NCBI RefSeq assembly: GCF_002265875.1
Contig: NZ_NPFA01000011.1
Span: forward strand, 43,210 to 107,209
Reading direction: 5' to 3'
Length of the DNA stretch: 64,000 nucleotides
Source of the DNA: Marinococcus halophilus
GTDB lineage: Bacteria; Bacillota; Bacilli; Bacillales; Marinococcaceae
Shown here: piece after piece, positions 53,470 through 62,987 of the stretch
Position numbering within the stretch: the first letter of the stretch is position 1
Layout: the number at the start of each line of letters is the position of its first letter
The notes under the pieces: generated by a model
Told to the model about the DNA's origin: nothing
Seen by the model: only the letters and a program-made list of their open reading frames with translations
The model's database searches: none
Program-made: the position numbers and the translations under genes

Positions 53470-53640
53470 ATGCAACAGTTTGCTTTTGCGATTACAGACA
53501 ACTTTTTTCCAAACGCTTTAGAGGGAGAGATTCAAGCCGAGCATGAAGAAGCTGCTAAAGCGAAAATTAAAAGCATGTACGCCCAAGAATTAGATACAGA
53601 AGAAAAGGATATTGAAGTTTTGACGCTTTATAAGGTGTAA
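53470..53640 (+). CDS. Small acidic hydrophilic protein
   Basis: A 56-residue protein not covered by long frames, start at 53470 (or 53464, two codons earlier), after AGGAAGGA. It is Glu/Ala-rich and likely helical (GEIQAEHEEAAKAKIKSMYAQEL). It follows the membrane gene by 23 bp and ends just before a terminator. Function unknown. Confidence 0.5.
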   Translation: MQQFAFAITDNFFPNALEGEIQAEHEEAAKAKIKSMYAQELDTEEKDIEVLTLYKV

Positions 53641-53660
53641 GTAGTATAATGATGAATAAG

Positions 53661-53696
53661 AGCCAATTGAGAAACTAGTCTCTCGATTGGCTTTTT
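53661..53696 (+). terminator. Rho-independent terminator
   Basis: AGCCAATTGAGA (53661-53672) pairs with TCTCGATTGGCT (53681-53692; one G-U), followed by TTTTT. Confidence 0.85.
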
Positions 53697-53823
53697 ACTG
53701 AGCACGCAATTAAATGGGAAAAAATCACGGTGAAATGATAAAAACCAACGAAGATACCAATATCAAAAGATAGAAATTGCAAAAGAATAGCTCGATATTA
53801 TGACTTAAAGGAGAAAAATACAT

Positions 53824-55836
53824 ATGAACAATTTTCAAGAAAAAGTAAACTTTTTGTGGTCGATTGCAGAGATACTCAGAGGACCTTATAAACCAGACGA
53901 TTATGGGAAAGTCATCCTCCCGATGGCTGTTTTGCGTCGTTTTGATAATGTACTGGAAGATACAAAAGAAGAAGTACTACAACAATACGAACAATATAAA
54001 CATCTATCCGAAGAAGCACGTGAGCAACTTTTGAATCGTGCATCCCAACAACGCTTTCATAATACGAGTAATTATGACTTTCAAAAGCTGTTGAATGACT
54101 CGGATAATATCGCAGAAAACCTGCGCGATTACATTAATGGCTTTTCCAAAACGGCTCGAGAGATTATCGAGTATTTTGATTTCGACAAACAAATCGAAAA
54201 GATGGAGCGGAATGACCTGTTATATCTAACAGTCAAACGCTTTGCGGAAGTGAATCTGCATCCCAATACCGTATCGAATGCAGAAATGGGTTCGATTTTT
54301 GAAGAATTGATTCGGCGCTATTCGGAACATGCTGAAGCTGGGGATCACTATACGCCAAGAGAAGTAGTACGTTTGATGGTAGGGCTAATGTTTAACGAAG
54401 ACGATGACGTTTTAACCAAGCCTGGCATAACGCAAACGCTGTATGACCCATGTGCAGGAACAGGCGGAATGGGTTCCGTGGCCCAGGAATATTTAGAAGA
54501 AATGAACGATTCGGCGGAATTGGAGTTCTTTGCGCAAGAATTCAATGAAGAATCGTTTGCGATGTGTAAAGCAGATACGTTAATTAAAGGCGAAGAAGCG
54601 AGAAATATCCGCTTTGGGAATACCTTGTCGCGCGACGCTTTTCCAATGGAAAAGTTCGATTATTTGATCACGAATCCGCCTTACGGGGTGGAATGGAAGC
54701 CAGTGGAGAAAGCAGTGAAAGAAGAGTATGAAGACTTAGGAATGAATGGCCGTTTTGGTGCCGGACTTCCACGTATTGGAGACGGACAGCTATTATTTCT
54801 TCAGCACTTGGTTTCGAAAATGAAGCCAGTAACAGAAGAAAATCCGAAAGGCTCGCGCTTGGCCATCATTATGAACGGTTCACCATTATTTACAGGGGAC
54901 GCGGGAAGCGGAGAGAGCGAAATTCGCCGTTATGTGATCGAAAACGATTTAGTGGAAGGCATTGTCGCCATGCCTACAAGTTTATTCTATAATACGGGCA
55001 TTTCCACCTATATTTGGATTTTAACAAACCATAAGGCAGCTTGGCGGAAAGGAAAGATACAGCTCGTTAACGCAGTGAATTATTACCAGAAAATGCGAAA
55101 GAGCTTGGGAGAAAAACGACATGAAATTACTCCTGACCAAATCAATGAAATCATTCGAATGTATGGAGAATACAAAGAAAACGAAAACGTGAAGATTTTT
55201 GACAATGAAGACTTTGGTTTCCAAAAGATTGTAGTCGAACGACCACTGAAACTCAATTTCAAAGTTGATGATGAACGTATCGATCGGTTATATGAGCAAA
55301 AAGCATTCCAGAACCTAGCAAAATCAAAGAAACAAGGCGAAGCAGGATTGAAAGAAGAAGAAGCTGGAACCAAGCAGCAACAAGTCATAATTGAAGCATT
55401 ACAGAAGTTGAATGATGGAACGATTTATAAAAACCGGGAGATATTCACGGAGAAACTAAAAGCAGCGCTGGGCCAAGCGGGTTTAGACGTGAAAGCTCCC
55501 TTACAAAAAGCAATACTAGCAGCTTTCTCAGAAAAAGATGATACTGCAGAGGTTTGTACGAAAAATAAAAAAGGCGATGCAGAACCTGATCCGGACTTGC
55601 GAGATACGGAGAACGTACCACTTAAAGAAAATATTCATGAGTATTTTGAAGAAGAAGTCTTGCCACATGTGCCAGAAGCTTGGATCGACGAAGAGAAAAC
55701 AAAAATTGGGTATGAAATTCCGTTTACTCGTCATTTCTACAAGTATCAAGAGCTTCGGTCGTCTGACGAAATTAAAGCTGAAATTCAAGAACTCGAATCA
55801 AGCATTTTAGAGAAGTTGAAGAAGGTGATAATGTGA
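53824..55836 (+). CDS. hsdM: Type I restriction-modification DNA methyltransferase
   Basis: A 670-residue N6-adenine methyltransferase. DPCAGTGGMGS near 208-218 binds SAM and NPPYG near 285-289 is the catalytic motif. N-terminal HsdM_N helices (NFLWSIAEILRGPYKPDDYGKVILPM) are present. A Glu/Lys-rich C-terminal extension of about 120 residues is longer than usual. AAAGGAGA precedes the ATG. It is first in an hsdM-hsdS-hsdR operon and stops overlapping hsdS by 4 bp. Confidence 0.96.
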   Translation: MNNFQEKVNFLWSIAEILRGPYKPDDYGKVILPMAVLRRFDNVLEDTKEEVLQQYEQYKHLSEEAREQLLNRASQQRFHNTSNYDFQKLLNDSDNIAENLRDYINGFSKTAREIIEYFDFDKQIEKMERNDLLYLTVKRFAEVNLHPNTVSNAEMGSIFEELIRRYSEHAEAGDHYTPREVVRLMVGLMFNEDDDVLTKPGITQTLYDPCAGTGGMGSVAQEYLEEMNDSAELEFFAQEFNEESFAMCKADTLIKGEEARNIRFGNTLSRDAFPMEKFDYLITNPPYGVEWKPVEKAVKEEYEDLGMNGRFGAGLPRIGDGQLLFLQHLVSKMKPVTEENPKGSRLAIIMNGSPLFTGDAGSGESEIRRYVIENDLVEGIVAMPTSLFYNTGISTYIWILTNHKAAWRKGKIQLVNAVNYYQKMRKSLGEKRHEITPDQINEIIRMYGEYKENENVKIFDNEDFGFQKIVVERPLKLNFKVDDERIDRLYEQKAFQNLAKSKKQGEAGLKEEEAGTKQQQVIIEALQKLNDGTIYKNREIFTEKLKAALGQAGLDVKAPLQKAILAAFSEKDDTAEVCTKNKKGDAEPDPDLRDTENVPLKENIHEYFEEEVLPHVPEAWIDEEKTKIGYEIPFTRHFYKYQELRSSDEIKAEIQELESSILEKLKKVIM

Positions 55837-57206
55837 GTATTAAAAAAGAAAGTGGAGTTGAATGGATAGGAAAAATACCTAAACATTGGAAAGTAGAGAG
55901 GCTCAAGAACTCTGTTGAAAATTCAAGGAATGGGGTTTGGGGGGAAGAGCCCAAAGGAAATAAACTAGATTATCCTTGTGTTAGAGTAGCCGATTTTGAT
56001 AGAGATAATCTATCTGTACAAAATAAAGAATTGACTATTCGAAACATTGAAATGTCAAACATCGAAAGTGTTCTATTGGTACACGGAGACTTATTGATTG
56101 AAAAGTCTGGTGGAGGGGAGAAACAACCAGTTGGTTTTGTTGTCCAATATACGAAGAATCATCCAGCAGTATATGCTAATTTCATAGCAAAGCTTTCAAT
56201 AAATGACAAAATAGCTGTATCTGGATATCTAAAATATCTACATGCGACATTGTATAATCAAGGATTAACAAAAAGGTCTATTAAGCAAACTACTGGCATT
56301 CAGAACTTAGACTTACAATCATATTTAAACGAAATCGTTGTTTATCCGAATATATCTGAGCAATCGATTATTGCGAACTATTTGGATCAAAAAACTAGTG
56401 AAATAGATAAATTAATTGCAGATAAAGAAAAGCTTATCGAATTGCTTAAAGAAAAACGTCAAGCGATTATTACGGAAACCGTTACGAAAGGTTTGAATCC
56501 GAATGTGAAAATGAAAGATTCTGGAATGGAATGGTTAGGGGAAATTCCGGAACATTGGAAAACAAGCAAAGTTAAATACACTACTTATGTAAAGGGAAGA
56601 ATAGGATGGCAAGGTCTAAGGTTTGAAGAATTTGTAGATGAAGGGCCGTATTTAATAACAGGAATGCATTTCAAAAACGATTCAGTTAACTGGGAAGCAT
56701 GCTATCATATTTCACAAGAAAGGTACGAAGAAGCTCCTGAAATTCAAATTAAGGAGGGAGATCTTTTATTAACGAAGGATGGAACAATTGGAAAATTAGC
56801 ATATATAAATTATTTACCAGGTAAAGCATCATTAAATAGTCATTTACTTGTTATGAGACCTAGTAAGAATTTATATAAAAACAAATTTATGTATTGGTAT
56901 ATGAAATCGATATCGTTTATAAACTTTATAAATATTAACCAAAGTGGGACAACTTTTGCAGGGATATCTCAACAAAGCATCGAAAATTTATCATTTCCTC
57001 TACCTGGGTTAGAAGAACAAGAAAAAATTGTCAATCACTTAGATAATGAAATTAGTATGGTAAATAAATCTATTGAAATGGTATCAGAACAAATTAACAA
57101 ACTAAAAGAATACCGACAATCCCTCATCTATGAAGCAGTAACAGGGAAAATTGACGTTCAAGAAATGATGAACGAAGCTGGACAAGAGGAGGTGCCTTCC
57201 TCATGA
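55833..57206 (+). CDS. hsdS: Type I restriction-modification specificity subunit
   Basis: A 457-residue S subunit with two target-recognition domains, each preceded by the same opening (SGVEWIGKIPKHWK near residue 7 and SGMEWLGEIPEHWK near residue 230). Each domain ends in a conserved helix region (EKLIELLKEKRQAIITETVTKG; INKLKEYRQSLIYEAVTGKID). GTG start overlaps hsdM by 4 bp, and its end overlaps hsdR by 4 bp. It sets the DNA sequence recognised; the site cannot be read from sequence. Confidence 0.95.
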   Translation: MSIKKESGVEWIGKIPKHWKVERLKNSVENSRNGVWGEEPKGNKLDYPCVRVADFDRDNLSVQNKELTIRNIEMSNIESVLLVHGDLLIEKSGGGEKQPVGFVVQYTKNHPAVYANFIAKLSINDKIAVSGYLKYLHATLYNQGLTKRSIKQTTGIQNLDLQSYLNEIVVYPNISEQSIIANYLDQKTSEIDKLIADKEKLIELLKEKRQAIITETVTKGLNPNVKMKDSGMEWLGEIPEHWKTSKVKYTTYVKGRIGWQGLRFEEFVDEGPYLITGMHFKNDSVNWEACYHISQERYEEAPEIQIKEGDLLLTKDGTIGKLAYINYLPGKASLNSHLLVMRPSKNLYKNKFMYWYMKSISFINFININQSGTTFAGISQQSIENLSFPLPGLEEQEKIVNHLDNEISMVNKSIEMVSEQINKLKEYRQSLIYEAVTGKIDVQEMMNEAGQEEVPSS

Positions 57207-60202
57207 GTATCGACACAACCGAAAAGGGATTTGAAGAAAGTATTGAACAAGAGTTAATGCAAGCGGGATATAGGCAACGAACGTTGTTAGGCCCCGCACT
57301 AGCTGCCTTTCAAAAATGGGCCATCGATCAAGAAGTGTTCTTTGAATTTTTAGAAGCCACCCAGTTTAAAGCGATGGAACGGTTACGAAAAGTGTATAAA
57401 AACAACATGCACTTCAAAGTGATGGAGCGCTTAGATAAAGAACTTAATCGACGGGGCATGATTGACTGTCTGCGTCATGGTATAAAGGATTACGGTGTAA
57501 CCTTGCAACTGGCGTATAATAAGCCGCCGACAGATATGAATAAAACGTTGGTAGAAAACTATGCGAAAAATATATTTACAGTAAGTCGCCAAGTGTATTA
57601 CAGCTCTAGTAATCGAAATTCGATTGATATGATGCTTTCATTAAACGGGTTGCCTGTAGTGGTCATGGAATTGAAAAATCAATTGACGAGCCAGACGGTG
57701 GAACATTCGATCAAGCAGTTCAAGAAGGATCGAGATCCGAAAGAACTGCTATTTCAATTCAAAAAAAGAGCGATCGTTTATTTCGGGGTAGATACAGACG
57801 AAGTATACATGACGACCAGGCTTCAGAAAGACAGTACATTTTTCCTTCCCTTTAATAAAGGGAATAATGGAGGAAAAGGGAACCCGCCAGTGAAAGGAGA
57901 CTATCGCTCCTCCTATTTATGGAAAGAAGTACTGCACCCGGAGAGCTTGATGGATATTCTTTTTCGCTTCGCCTATGTGCAAAAAGAAAACGTTCGTGAC
58001 AGTAATGGTGAGATTATTGATGAAAAAGAAGTCGTGATCTTTCCGCGTTACCACCAGTTGGATGCGGTGCGTAAAATTGAGCAGGATGTGACAGTGCAGA
58101 AGGCTGGACACAATTATTTAATCCAACATTCCGCTGGCAGTGGAAAAACCAACAGTATTTCTTGGCTCGCTCATCGATTGGCAAAGTTGCATGATGAAAG
58201 TGATACGTCTTTATTTGACAGTATCATCGTTATCACAGACCGTAGAGTGTTGGATAAACAGCTTCAAGATGCCGTCTATCAACTGGAGCATAAAGCGGGG
58301 ATGGTCGAAAAAATTGATGAAGACTCCAATCAATTAGCTCAGGCTATTCAAAGCAAAACCAAGATTATTATTACGACTCTGCAGAAATTCCCCTTTATAT
58401 TAGATAAAGTAGGAGAATTTCACCGAGGTACATATGGCATTATTATTGATGAAGCGCACAGCTCTCAGGGGGGGAAGGCTTCCAACGCCATGACTTCGCT
58501 TCTTTCTAATAAATCACTAGAAGAGGCATACGAAGAAAATATTCTGGAAGAAGGGGAAGCGACCGACGCAGAGGAACGAATGATTGAAGCGATTGCCAAA
58601 AGCGGTAAGCAGTCGAATATTTCTTTCTTCGCCTTTACCGCCACGCCGAAATCGAAAACAGTGGAACGTTTTGGAACCGAAAGGGAAGACGGAACCTATG
58701 GGCCGTTCCACTTGTACTCGATGCGCCAAGCTATTGAAGAAGGATTTATTCACGATGTGTTAAAAAATTATGTAACGTATAACACGTTTTATAAAGTCGA
58801 AAAGAGCATTGAAAATGATCCGGAAGTAGCTAAAAGCAAAGCATCCAAACAAATTGCGCGTTATGTTTCTCTGCACCCGCATAACATTTCTCAAAAAGCG
58901 GAGATCATGGTGGAGCATTTTCGCAGGGTTACTAGGCATAAAATTAATGGCCGGGCAAAAGCCATGGTTATTACAGGCAGCAGGCTTCATGCTGTTCGAT
59001 ATAAGCACGCTTTTGATAAATATATTCGCTCTCAAGGGTACACGGACTTACGTACGTTGGTCGCTTTCTCTGGGACAGTTGAAGATAATGGGCACCCCCA
59101 CACAGAAGCAGGAATGAACGACATCAATGAAAAAGAACTGCCTGAAAAATTTCATTCAGATGACTACCAAGTGTTAATTGTGGCTGAGAAGTATCAAACC
59201 GGTTTTGATGAACCATTGCTGCATACCATGTACGTGGACAAACCATTGGATGGTATCAAAGCCGTTCAGACATTGTCGCGGTTAAATCGTACTTGCAAAG
59301 GTAAAGATGATACGTTCGTTTTAGATTTTGTAAATGACCCAGAAACGATACAAGCTGCCTTTCAAACGTACTACGAGGTTACTGGTCTTAGTGAAACGAC
59401 CGATCCAAATATCCTCTACGAATTACAGCATGATCTGGACGCGATGCAGGTATATACCGAGGAAGAATTAGAAACTGTAGCAAATCTAGAGTATAGCGAT
59501 CAACCTGGCAAAAGTGCGCGTTTCCAAGGACAATTGAATGCAGCGATTGATCCAGCTGTGGACCGTTTTAATGAGCTCAGCGAAGAAGAACAGGAGCATT
59601 TTAAATCTTCCGCCATGAAATTTATTCGCACGTACGCATTCATCCTTCAAATAGGCCCATTCTCAGACGTGGACCTTCATAAGCGTTTTATTTACTTGAG
59701 TTCATTAATGAAAAAACTACCACGTAAGGCAGAGGACCCTGTTTATTTGTCCGATGACGTGGCATTAGAATATTACCGAAATGAAAAAAGTTTTGAAGGA
59801 AGTATTTCTCTAGATGAAACTGGAGGAGAAAATCTAGATCCAGGCCAGCACGGCGGCGTAGGTAGCAAGGAAGAAGAAAAAGAACGTTTGTCTTCGATCA
59901 TTGATCGTATCAATGAACGTTTTGGGACAGAGTTTACCACGGCAGATAAACTGTCTAGAGATCAATTGGTTGAAGACATGAAAGCGAATGAAAAATTAGC
60001 TGAAAAAGCTCGGAATAATACAAAAGATAATTTTAAATTCGGTTTTAACCGTACGTTCATGGATTTTGTGATCAGTCGTATGCAGAATAATGAAGAATTC
60101 TTTAAAAAAGTTCTTGAAGATACGGAGTTTAAAGAGTTTTTAATGGAAGATATGATTGATGAAGTATATGAAGGATTAAGAGAACAAAGCCCACCAAACT
60201 AG
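57203..60202 (+). CDS. hsdR: Type I restriction endonuclease / translocase subunit
   Basis: This 999-residue R subunit has an N-terminal nuclease domain (VVMELKNQLT near 152-161 with the E-x-K active site) and superfamily 2 helicase motifs: HSAGSGKTNS near 309-318 (Walker A), DEAHSSQGG near 415-423 (DEAH), TATPKSKT, VAFSGT and QTLSRLNRT. It translocates DNA and cuts at random distance. All three genes look intact. Confidence 0.96.
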   Translation: MSIDTTEKGFEESIEQELMQAGYRQRTLLGPALAAFQKWAIDQEVFFEFLEATQFKAMERLRKVYKNNMHFKVMERLDKELNRRGMIDCLRHGIKDYGVTLQLAYNKPPTDMNKTLVENYAKNIFTVSRQVYYSSSNRNSIDMMLSLNGLPVVVMELKNQLTSQTVEHSIKQFKKDRDPKELLFQFKKRAIVYFGVDTDEVYMTTRLQKDSTFFLPFNKGNNGGKGNPPVKGDYRSSYLWKEVLHPESLMDILFRFAYVQKENVRDSNGEIIDEKEVVIFPRYHQLDAVRKIEQDVTVQKAGHNYLIQHSAGSGKTNSISWLAHRLAKLHDESDTSLFDSIIVITDRRVLDKQLQDAVYQLEHKAGMVEKIDEDSNQLAQAIQSKTKIIITTLQKFPFILDKVGEFHRGTYGIIIDEAHSSQGGKASNAMTSLLSNKSLEEAYEENILEEGEATDAEERMIEAIAKSGKQSNISFFAFTATPKSKTVERFGTEREDGTYGPFHLYSMRQAIEEGFIHDVLKNYVTYNTFYKVEKSIENDPEVAKSKASKQIARYVSLHPHNISQKAEIMVEHFRRVTRHKINGRAKAMVITGSRLHAVRYKHAFDKYIRSQGYTDLRTLVAFSGTVEDNGHPHTEAGMNDINEKELPEKFHSDDYQVLIVAEKYQTGFDEPLLHTMYVDKPLDGIKAVQTLSRLNRTCKGKDDTFVLDFVNDPETIQAAFQTYYEVTGLSETTDPNILYELQHDLDAMQVYTEEELETVANLEYSDQPGKSARFQGQLNAAIDPAVDRFNELSEEEQEHFKSSAMKFIRTYAFILQIGPFSDVDLHKRFIYLSSLMKKLPRKAEDPVYLSDDVALEYYRNEKSFEGSISLDETGGENLDPGQHGGVGSKEEEKERLSSIIDRINERFGTEFTTADKLSRDQLVEDMKANEKLAEKARNNTKDNFKFGFNRTFMDFVISRMQNNEEFFKKVLEDTEFKEFLMEDMIDEVYEGLREQSPPN

Positions 60203-60227
60203 AAAATCAAAGACATAGTGATCTATA

Positions 60228-60262
60228 AGAAGAAGTAAGTATTTCTTAAACTTGCTTCTTCT
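60228..60262 (+). terminator. hsd operon terminator
   Basis: AGAAGAAGTAAG (60228-60239) pairs with CTTGCTTCTTCT (60251-60262; one mismatch), then a T-rich run. Confidence 0.7.
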
Positions 60263-60382
60263 ATTCTTGTTTTGGTTCATTTGGGTATACCCTAAAGGTC
60301 AAAAGCGAAATGCTGGCATATCAATGTTTTTTAGGGTTCTTTTAAATGGTTCATTTACATTCAACAGTATGGAGGGGATAAT

Positions 60383-60577
60383 ATGGAAATAGTAATGAAT
60401 ATATTTATAAGTATATACGGGCTTCAAATGGTTTTGTTCGTGCCGTTGGCCCTGTTTAATGAACTAGCCATCATTAGTGATCGAGGAATGAAAAAGTATA
60501 TGGTCAGTATAGGCGTCAATGCTTTATTTCTCCTTTTAATCGCTGTAATCGTAACTTCATCAAACCCGTTCATATAG
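60383..60577 (+). CDS. Small membrane protein 1 of the post-R-M cluster
   Basis: A 64-residue protein with two hydrophobic helices (about 3-25 and 40-60) split by a short charged loop (ISDRGMKKYMVS). GGAGGGG lies 8 nt upstream of the ATG. It is the first of four small membrane genes after hsdR. A palindrome GGGTATACCC lies about 90 bp upstream. No family recognised. Confidence 0.5.
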   Translation: MEIVMNIFISIYGLQMVLFVPLALFNELAIISDRGMKKYMVSIGVNALFLLLIAVIVTSSNPFI

Positions 60578-60616
60578 ATACGGCCACCATCACTATATCG
60601 AAAAGGAGTTTTTACT

Positions 60617-60811
60617 ATGAACATCATAGAACTATTTAACAGCATTGATCGCCAGACCCTCGGAATGATTATTGTCGGTTTCATCGTTGTTCATCTGATC
60701 GTGTTTGGTTTTATCTTTCATAGCCGTTCTCATGCTATTATTAAGGTTATTTTTGGGACGGCGGCCGGATTGCATATCGCATTTATGACGATAATCTACT
60801 TTGCTATATAA
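60617..60811 (+). CDS. Small membrane protein 2 of the post-R-M cluster
   Basis: A 64-residue protein with helices near 14-34 and 40-62. AAAAGGAG lies 8 nt upstream. It follows the previous gene by 39 bp and precedes the next by 10 bp. It has no signature residues beyond Phe/Ile-rich helices. Co-expression with its neighbours is likely from the spacing. Function unknown. Confidence 0.5.
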   Translation: MNIIELFNSIDRQTLGMIIVGFIVVHLIVFGFIFHSRSHAIIKVIFGTAAGLHIAFMTIIYFAI

Positions 60812-60821
60812 GGAGCTGTTG

Positions 60822-61016
60822 ATGATGTTCTCCGTGGAAGAATTAAAAGAGTTTTTTTATGCCGCTTGGACCTTTGTACTGATTAGCGGCATGGCGATTC
60901 TATTCATCGTCCTCTATGTAACGAAAGGACAAGCGTATGCATTCGTTCTTACAGTCGGCATTGCTTTTTTAGTGCCAATGATGCTTCTTTATTTTTTCGC
61001 TCAAGTATTGATTTGA
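60822..61016 (+). CDS. Small membrane protein 3 of the post-R-M cluster
   Basis: A 64-residue protein with two helices (about 14-33 and 39-60). The start at 60822 (or 60825) follows AAGGAGC; an upstream in-frame TTG is less likely. It has SVEELKEFFYAAWTFVL at the N terminus. It is in the same run of small membrane genes. No family recognised. Confidence 0.5.
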   Translation: MMFSVEELKEFFYAAWTFVLISGMAILFIVLYVTKGQAYAFVLTVGIAFLVPMMLLYFFAQVLI

Positions 61017-61146
61017 CCAATGAGTAGATCATTAGGACGGCGAATAGCATAGGAAAGAAATACTTCTGGAACAATCGAAGAAAACCAGTTGTTTTTCTAT
61101 TAACATTAAGCGCATAGACATAAACGAAAAAGAAAGGAGAAATGTT

Positions 61147-61497
61147 GTGATACTTATTGGCAATATCGTGTGTTTGATTTTATTCGTGTTCTTATTTATT
61201 CACTTTTACCGGAAAGCTGAATGGCTTTCGTTTGGTATTACCTGCTTGGTAACGGTGCTTGCAGTGGTGAATATCATTCTCTATGGGATGGATATAGATG
61301 GTTCGATCACAACGACCATCGAGACACTGGAAACGATCGTTAATGTTTTATGGAGCATCGCTATGGTGGTAGTGATCGGGGGAACAGCTTTCTTATTCTT
61401 CGTGAAGCAAAAGAAAGAACTCGCTACGAAACTTGGCATGACAGGCATTATATTGTTAATGATTGTGTTTCTTGCGAAAGAAATGATTCCCGTTTAA
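61147..61497 (+). CDS. Four-helix membrane protein of the post-R-M cluster
   Basis: A 116-residue GTG-started protein, GAAAGGAGA upstream. Four hydrophobic segments (about 2-20, 26-44, 62-82, 92-114) and little else. It ends 36 bp before the Mrr-like nuclease. It may be a membrane partner of that nuclease, but this is only context. Confidence 0.5.
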   Translation: MILIGNIVCLILFVFLFIHFYRKAEWLSFGITCLVTVLAVVNIILYGMDIDGSITTTIETLETIVNVLWSIAMVVVIGGTAFLFFVKQKKELATKLGMTGIILLMIVFLAKEMIPV

Positions 61498-61533
61498 TAG
61501 GGAAAATCGGATAAAAGAAAAGGAAGCGTTACG

Positions 61534-62193
61534 ATGGAAGGCTTTTCGATTTCAACTCTTATAACAGCTGTGCTCGTACTGGTGGTTTTGGTGTTCCTGG
61601 TGCAAGGGATGGTTTATCTCTATCAATGGTGGCAGAAAAAGCGGCAGTTCCAGCGCATCATCGACAGCGGCCTTCCGTCCATCGACCAGATGGACGGGGC
61701 GCAGTTCGAGTATTTTCTGGTCGAGCTGTTCCGGCAGTTGCAATACAGGGCCAAAGGCTCGAAGGCGTCTCACGACTACGGAGCGGATCTCATTTTAGAT
61801 AAAGAGAACCGGATTGTCGTACAGGCCAAACGGTACGGCGTGAACAAGAAAGTGGGTATCAAAGCCGTACAGGAAGTGTATTTTGCTCAAACCTATTTCC
61901 AAGCCGAGGAAGCGTGGGTATTAACGAACAGCTTGTTCACCCAAAGTGCCAGAAAGGGCGCTGATAAAACCGGGGTGAAGCTGTTTGATCGGAAGGACTT
62001 GCAGCGGTGGCTCTTGCAGGTCAATCCGGCCCTTGATGCCAAGACTGTGGTTGAAACCGTGAAGCCGAAGGAACGGAAATGTCCAGCCTGTGGCGGCCGT
62101 CTGGAAAAGCGTACATCGAAACACGGGGCGTTTATGGGATGCAATCATTATCCGAATTGCACACATACCGAACCAGTCAATGCCAAGAACTAA
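61534..62193 (+). CDS. Membrane-anchored Mrr-type restriction endonuclease with zinc ribbon
   Basis: A 219-residue protein: one N-terminal membrane helix (about 8-28), an Mrr/NucS-like nuclease domain (FEYFLVELFRQLQ, then DYGADLIL with Asp85 and VVQAKRY with Gln97-x-Lys99), and a C-terminal topoisomerase-type zinc ribbon (Cys183, Cys186, Cys203, Cys209). It would cut foreign, perhaps modified, DNA near the membrane. Start at 61534 follows AAGGAAGC. Its codons are richer in GC than the small membrane genes before it. Confidence 0.85.
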   Translation: MEGFSISTLITAVLVLVVLVFLVQGMVYLYQWWQKKRQFQRIIDSGLPSIDQMDGAQFEYFLVELFRQLQYRAKGSKASHDYGADLILDKENRIVVQAKRYGVNKKVGIKAVQEVYFAQTYFQAEEAWVLTNSLFTQSARKGADKTGVKLFDRKDLQRWLLQVNPALDAKTVVETVKPKERKCPACGGRLEKRTSKHGAFMGCNHYPNCTHTEPVNAKN

Positions 62194-62211
62194 GCAAAGG
62201 AGAGTAACCGA

Positions 62212-62820
62212 ATGGCTGGCAAACATATCGGCTATGCAAGAGTAAGCACGAACGAACAAAATTTAGAGCGGCAGATGCAGTTACTCCGGGAAGCCGGATG
62301 CGAAAAAATCTTTACGGATAAAGATTCTGGCCGACAAATGAAGCGTAAAGGCTGGGAAGAAGCGAAAGCCTTTTTACGGGAAGAAGATATCTTATTCATC
62401 CATGACCTTAACCGGCTCGGTCGGAGCATGGAAGGCATCAAACAGGAATGGGAAGCCTTAACGAAAATGAAAGTGCATATCGTGGTGCTGAACATGCCAA
62501 TTTTAGACACCCGGAAGTACGGAGAAATGGAAATCGTGGGCCAGATGGTGATGAACCTCTTAAGAGAAGTGTTTGCATGGATGGCCGAAGAACAATGGAA
62601 GCAACGAAAAGAAGCCCAAGATCAGGGCATAGCGATTGCAAAGGCACAGGGCAAATACAAAGGCCGTCAAACCGAATTTAGTCCCGAAGGTAAACACCGA
62701 GACAAATACTACATGATTTTAAATCTTCTGGAGCAGGGCTACGGCCAACAGGAGATTGCCAAACGGATGAACTGCGGCCTATCTACGGTCAAACGAATCA
62801 AGAAAAGAAATGATCTCTAA
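62212..62820 (+). CDS. Serine recombinase (resolvase/invertase)
   Basis: A 202-residue recombinase with catalytic Ser12 in YARVSTNEQN, GRQMKRKGW, LNRLGRSMEG and a C-terminal HTH (YGQQEIAKRMNCGLSTVKRIKKRN). It is 18 bp after the Mrr-like nuclease and follows AAAGGAGAG. It probably resolves plasmid multimers or cointegrates at a res site in the AT-rich 167 bp that follow. It might also be a remnant of a transposon. Confidence 0.92.
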   Translation: MAGKHIGYARVSTNEQNLERQMQLLREAGCEKIFTDKDSGRQMKRKGWEEAKAFLREEDILFIHDLNRLGRSMEGIKQEWEALTKMKVHIVVLNMPILDTRKYGEMEIVGQMVMNLLREVFAWMAEEQWKQRKEAQDQGIAIAKAQGKYKGRQTEFSPEGKHRDKYYMILNLLEQGYGQQEIAKRMNCGLSTVKRIKKRNDL

Positions 62821-62987
62821 AATCTCAGGAATCTTTAAACTGAAAAATTTTTAAACATAGAGTTTTCCTTACAAAACTAATTGGCTGGTGGTTTTCGTAT
62901 AGTATATTCATTTTTATATAATTGTATAAATGTATTAAAAATGATAAGGTTTATATAATTAAAATTTGAGAAAGGATGGTCATAAAT
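62821..62987. other. Candidate res region, AT-rich repeats
   Basis: Short AT-rich direct and inverted bits (TTTATATAATT near 62913 and TTTATATAATTAAAA near 62949) lie right after the resolvase. Res sites usually lie next to their resolvase, but no three-subsite pattern is proven. Confidence 0.35.
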
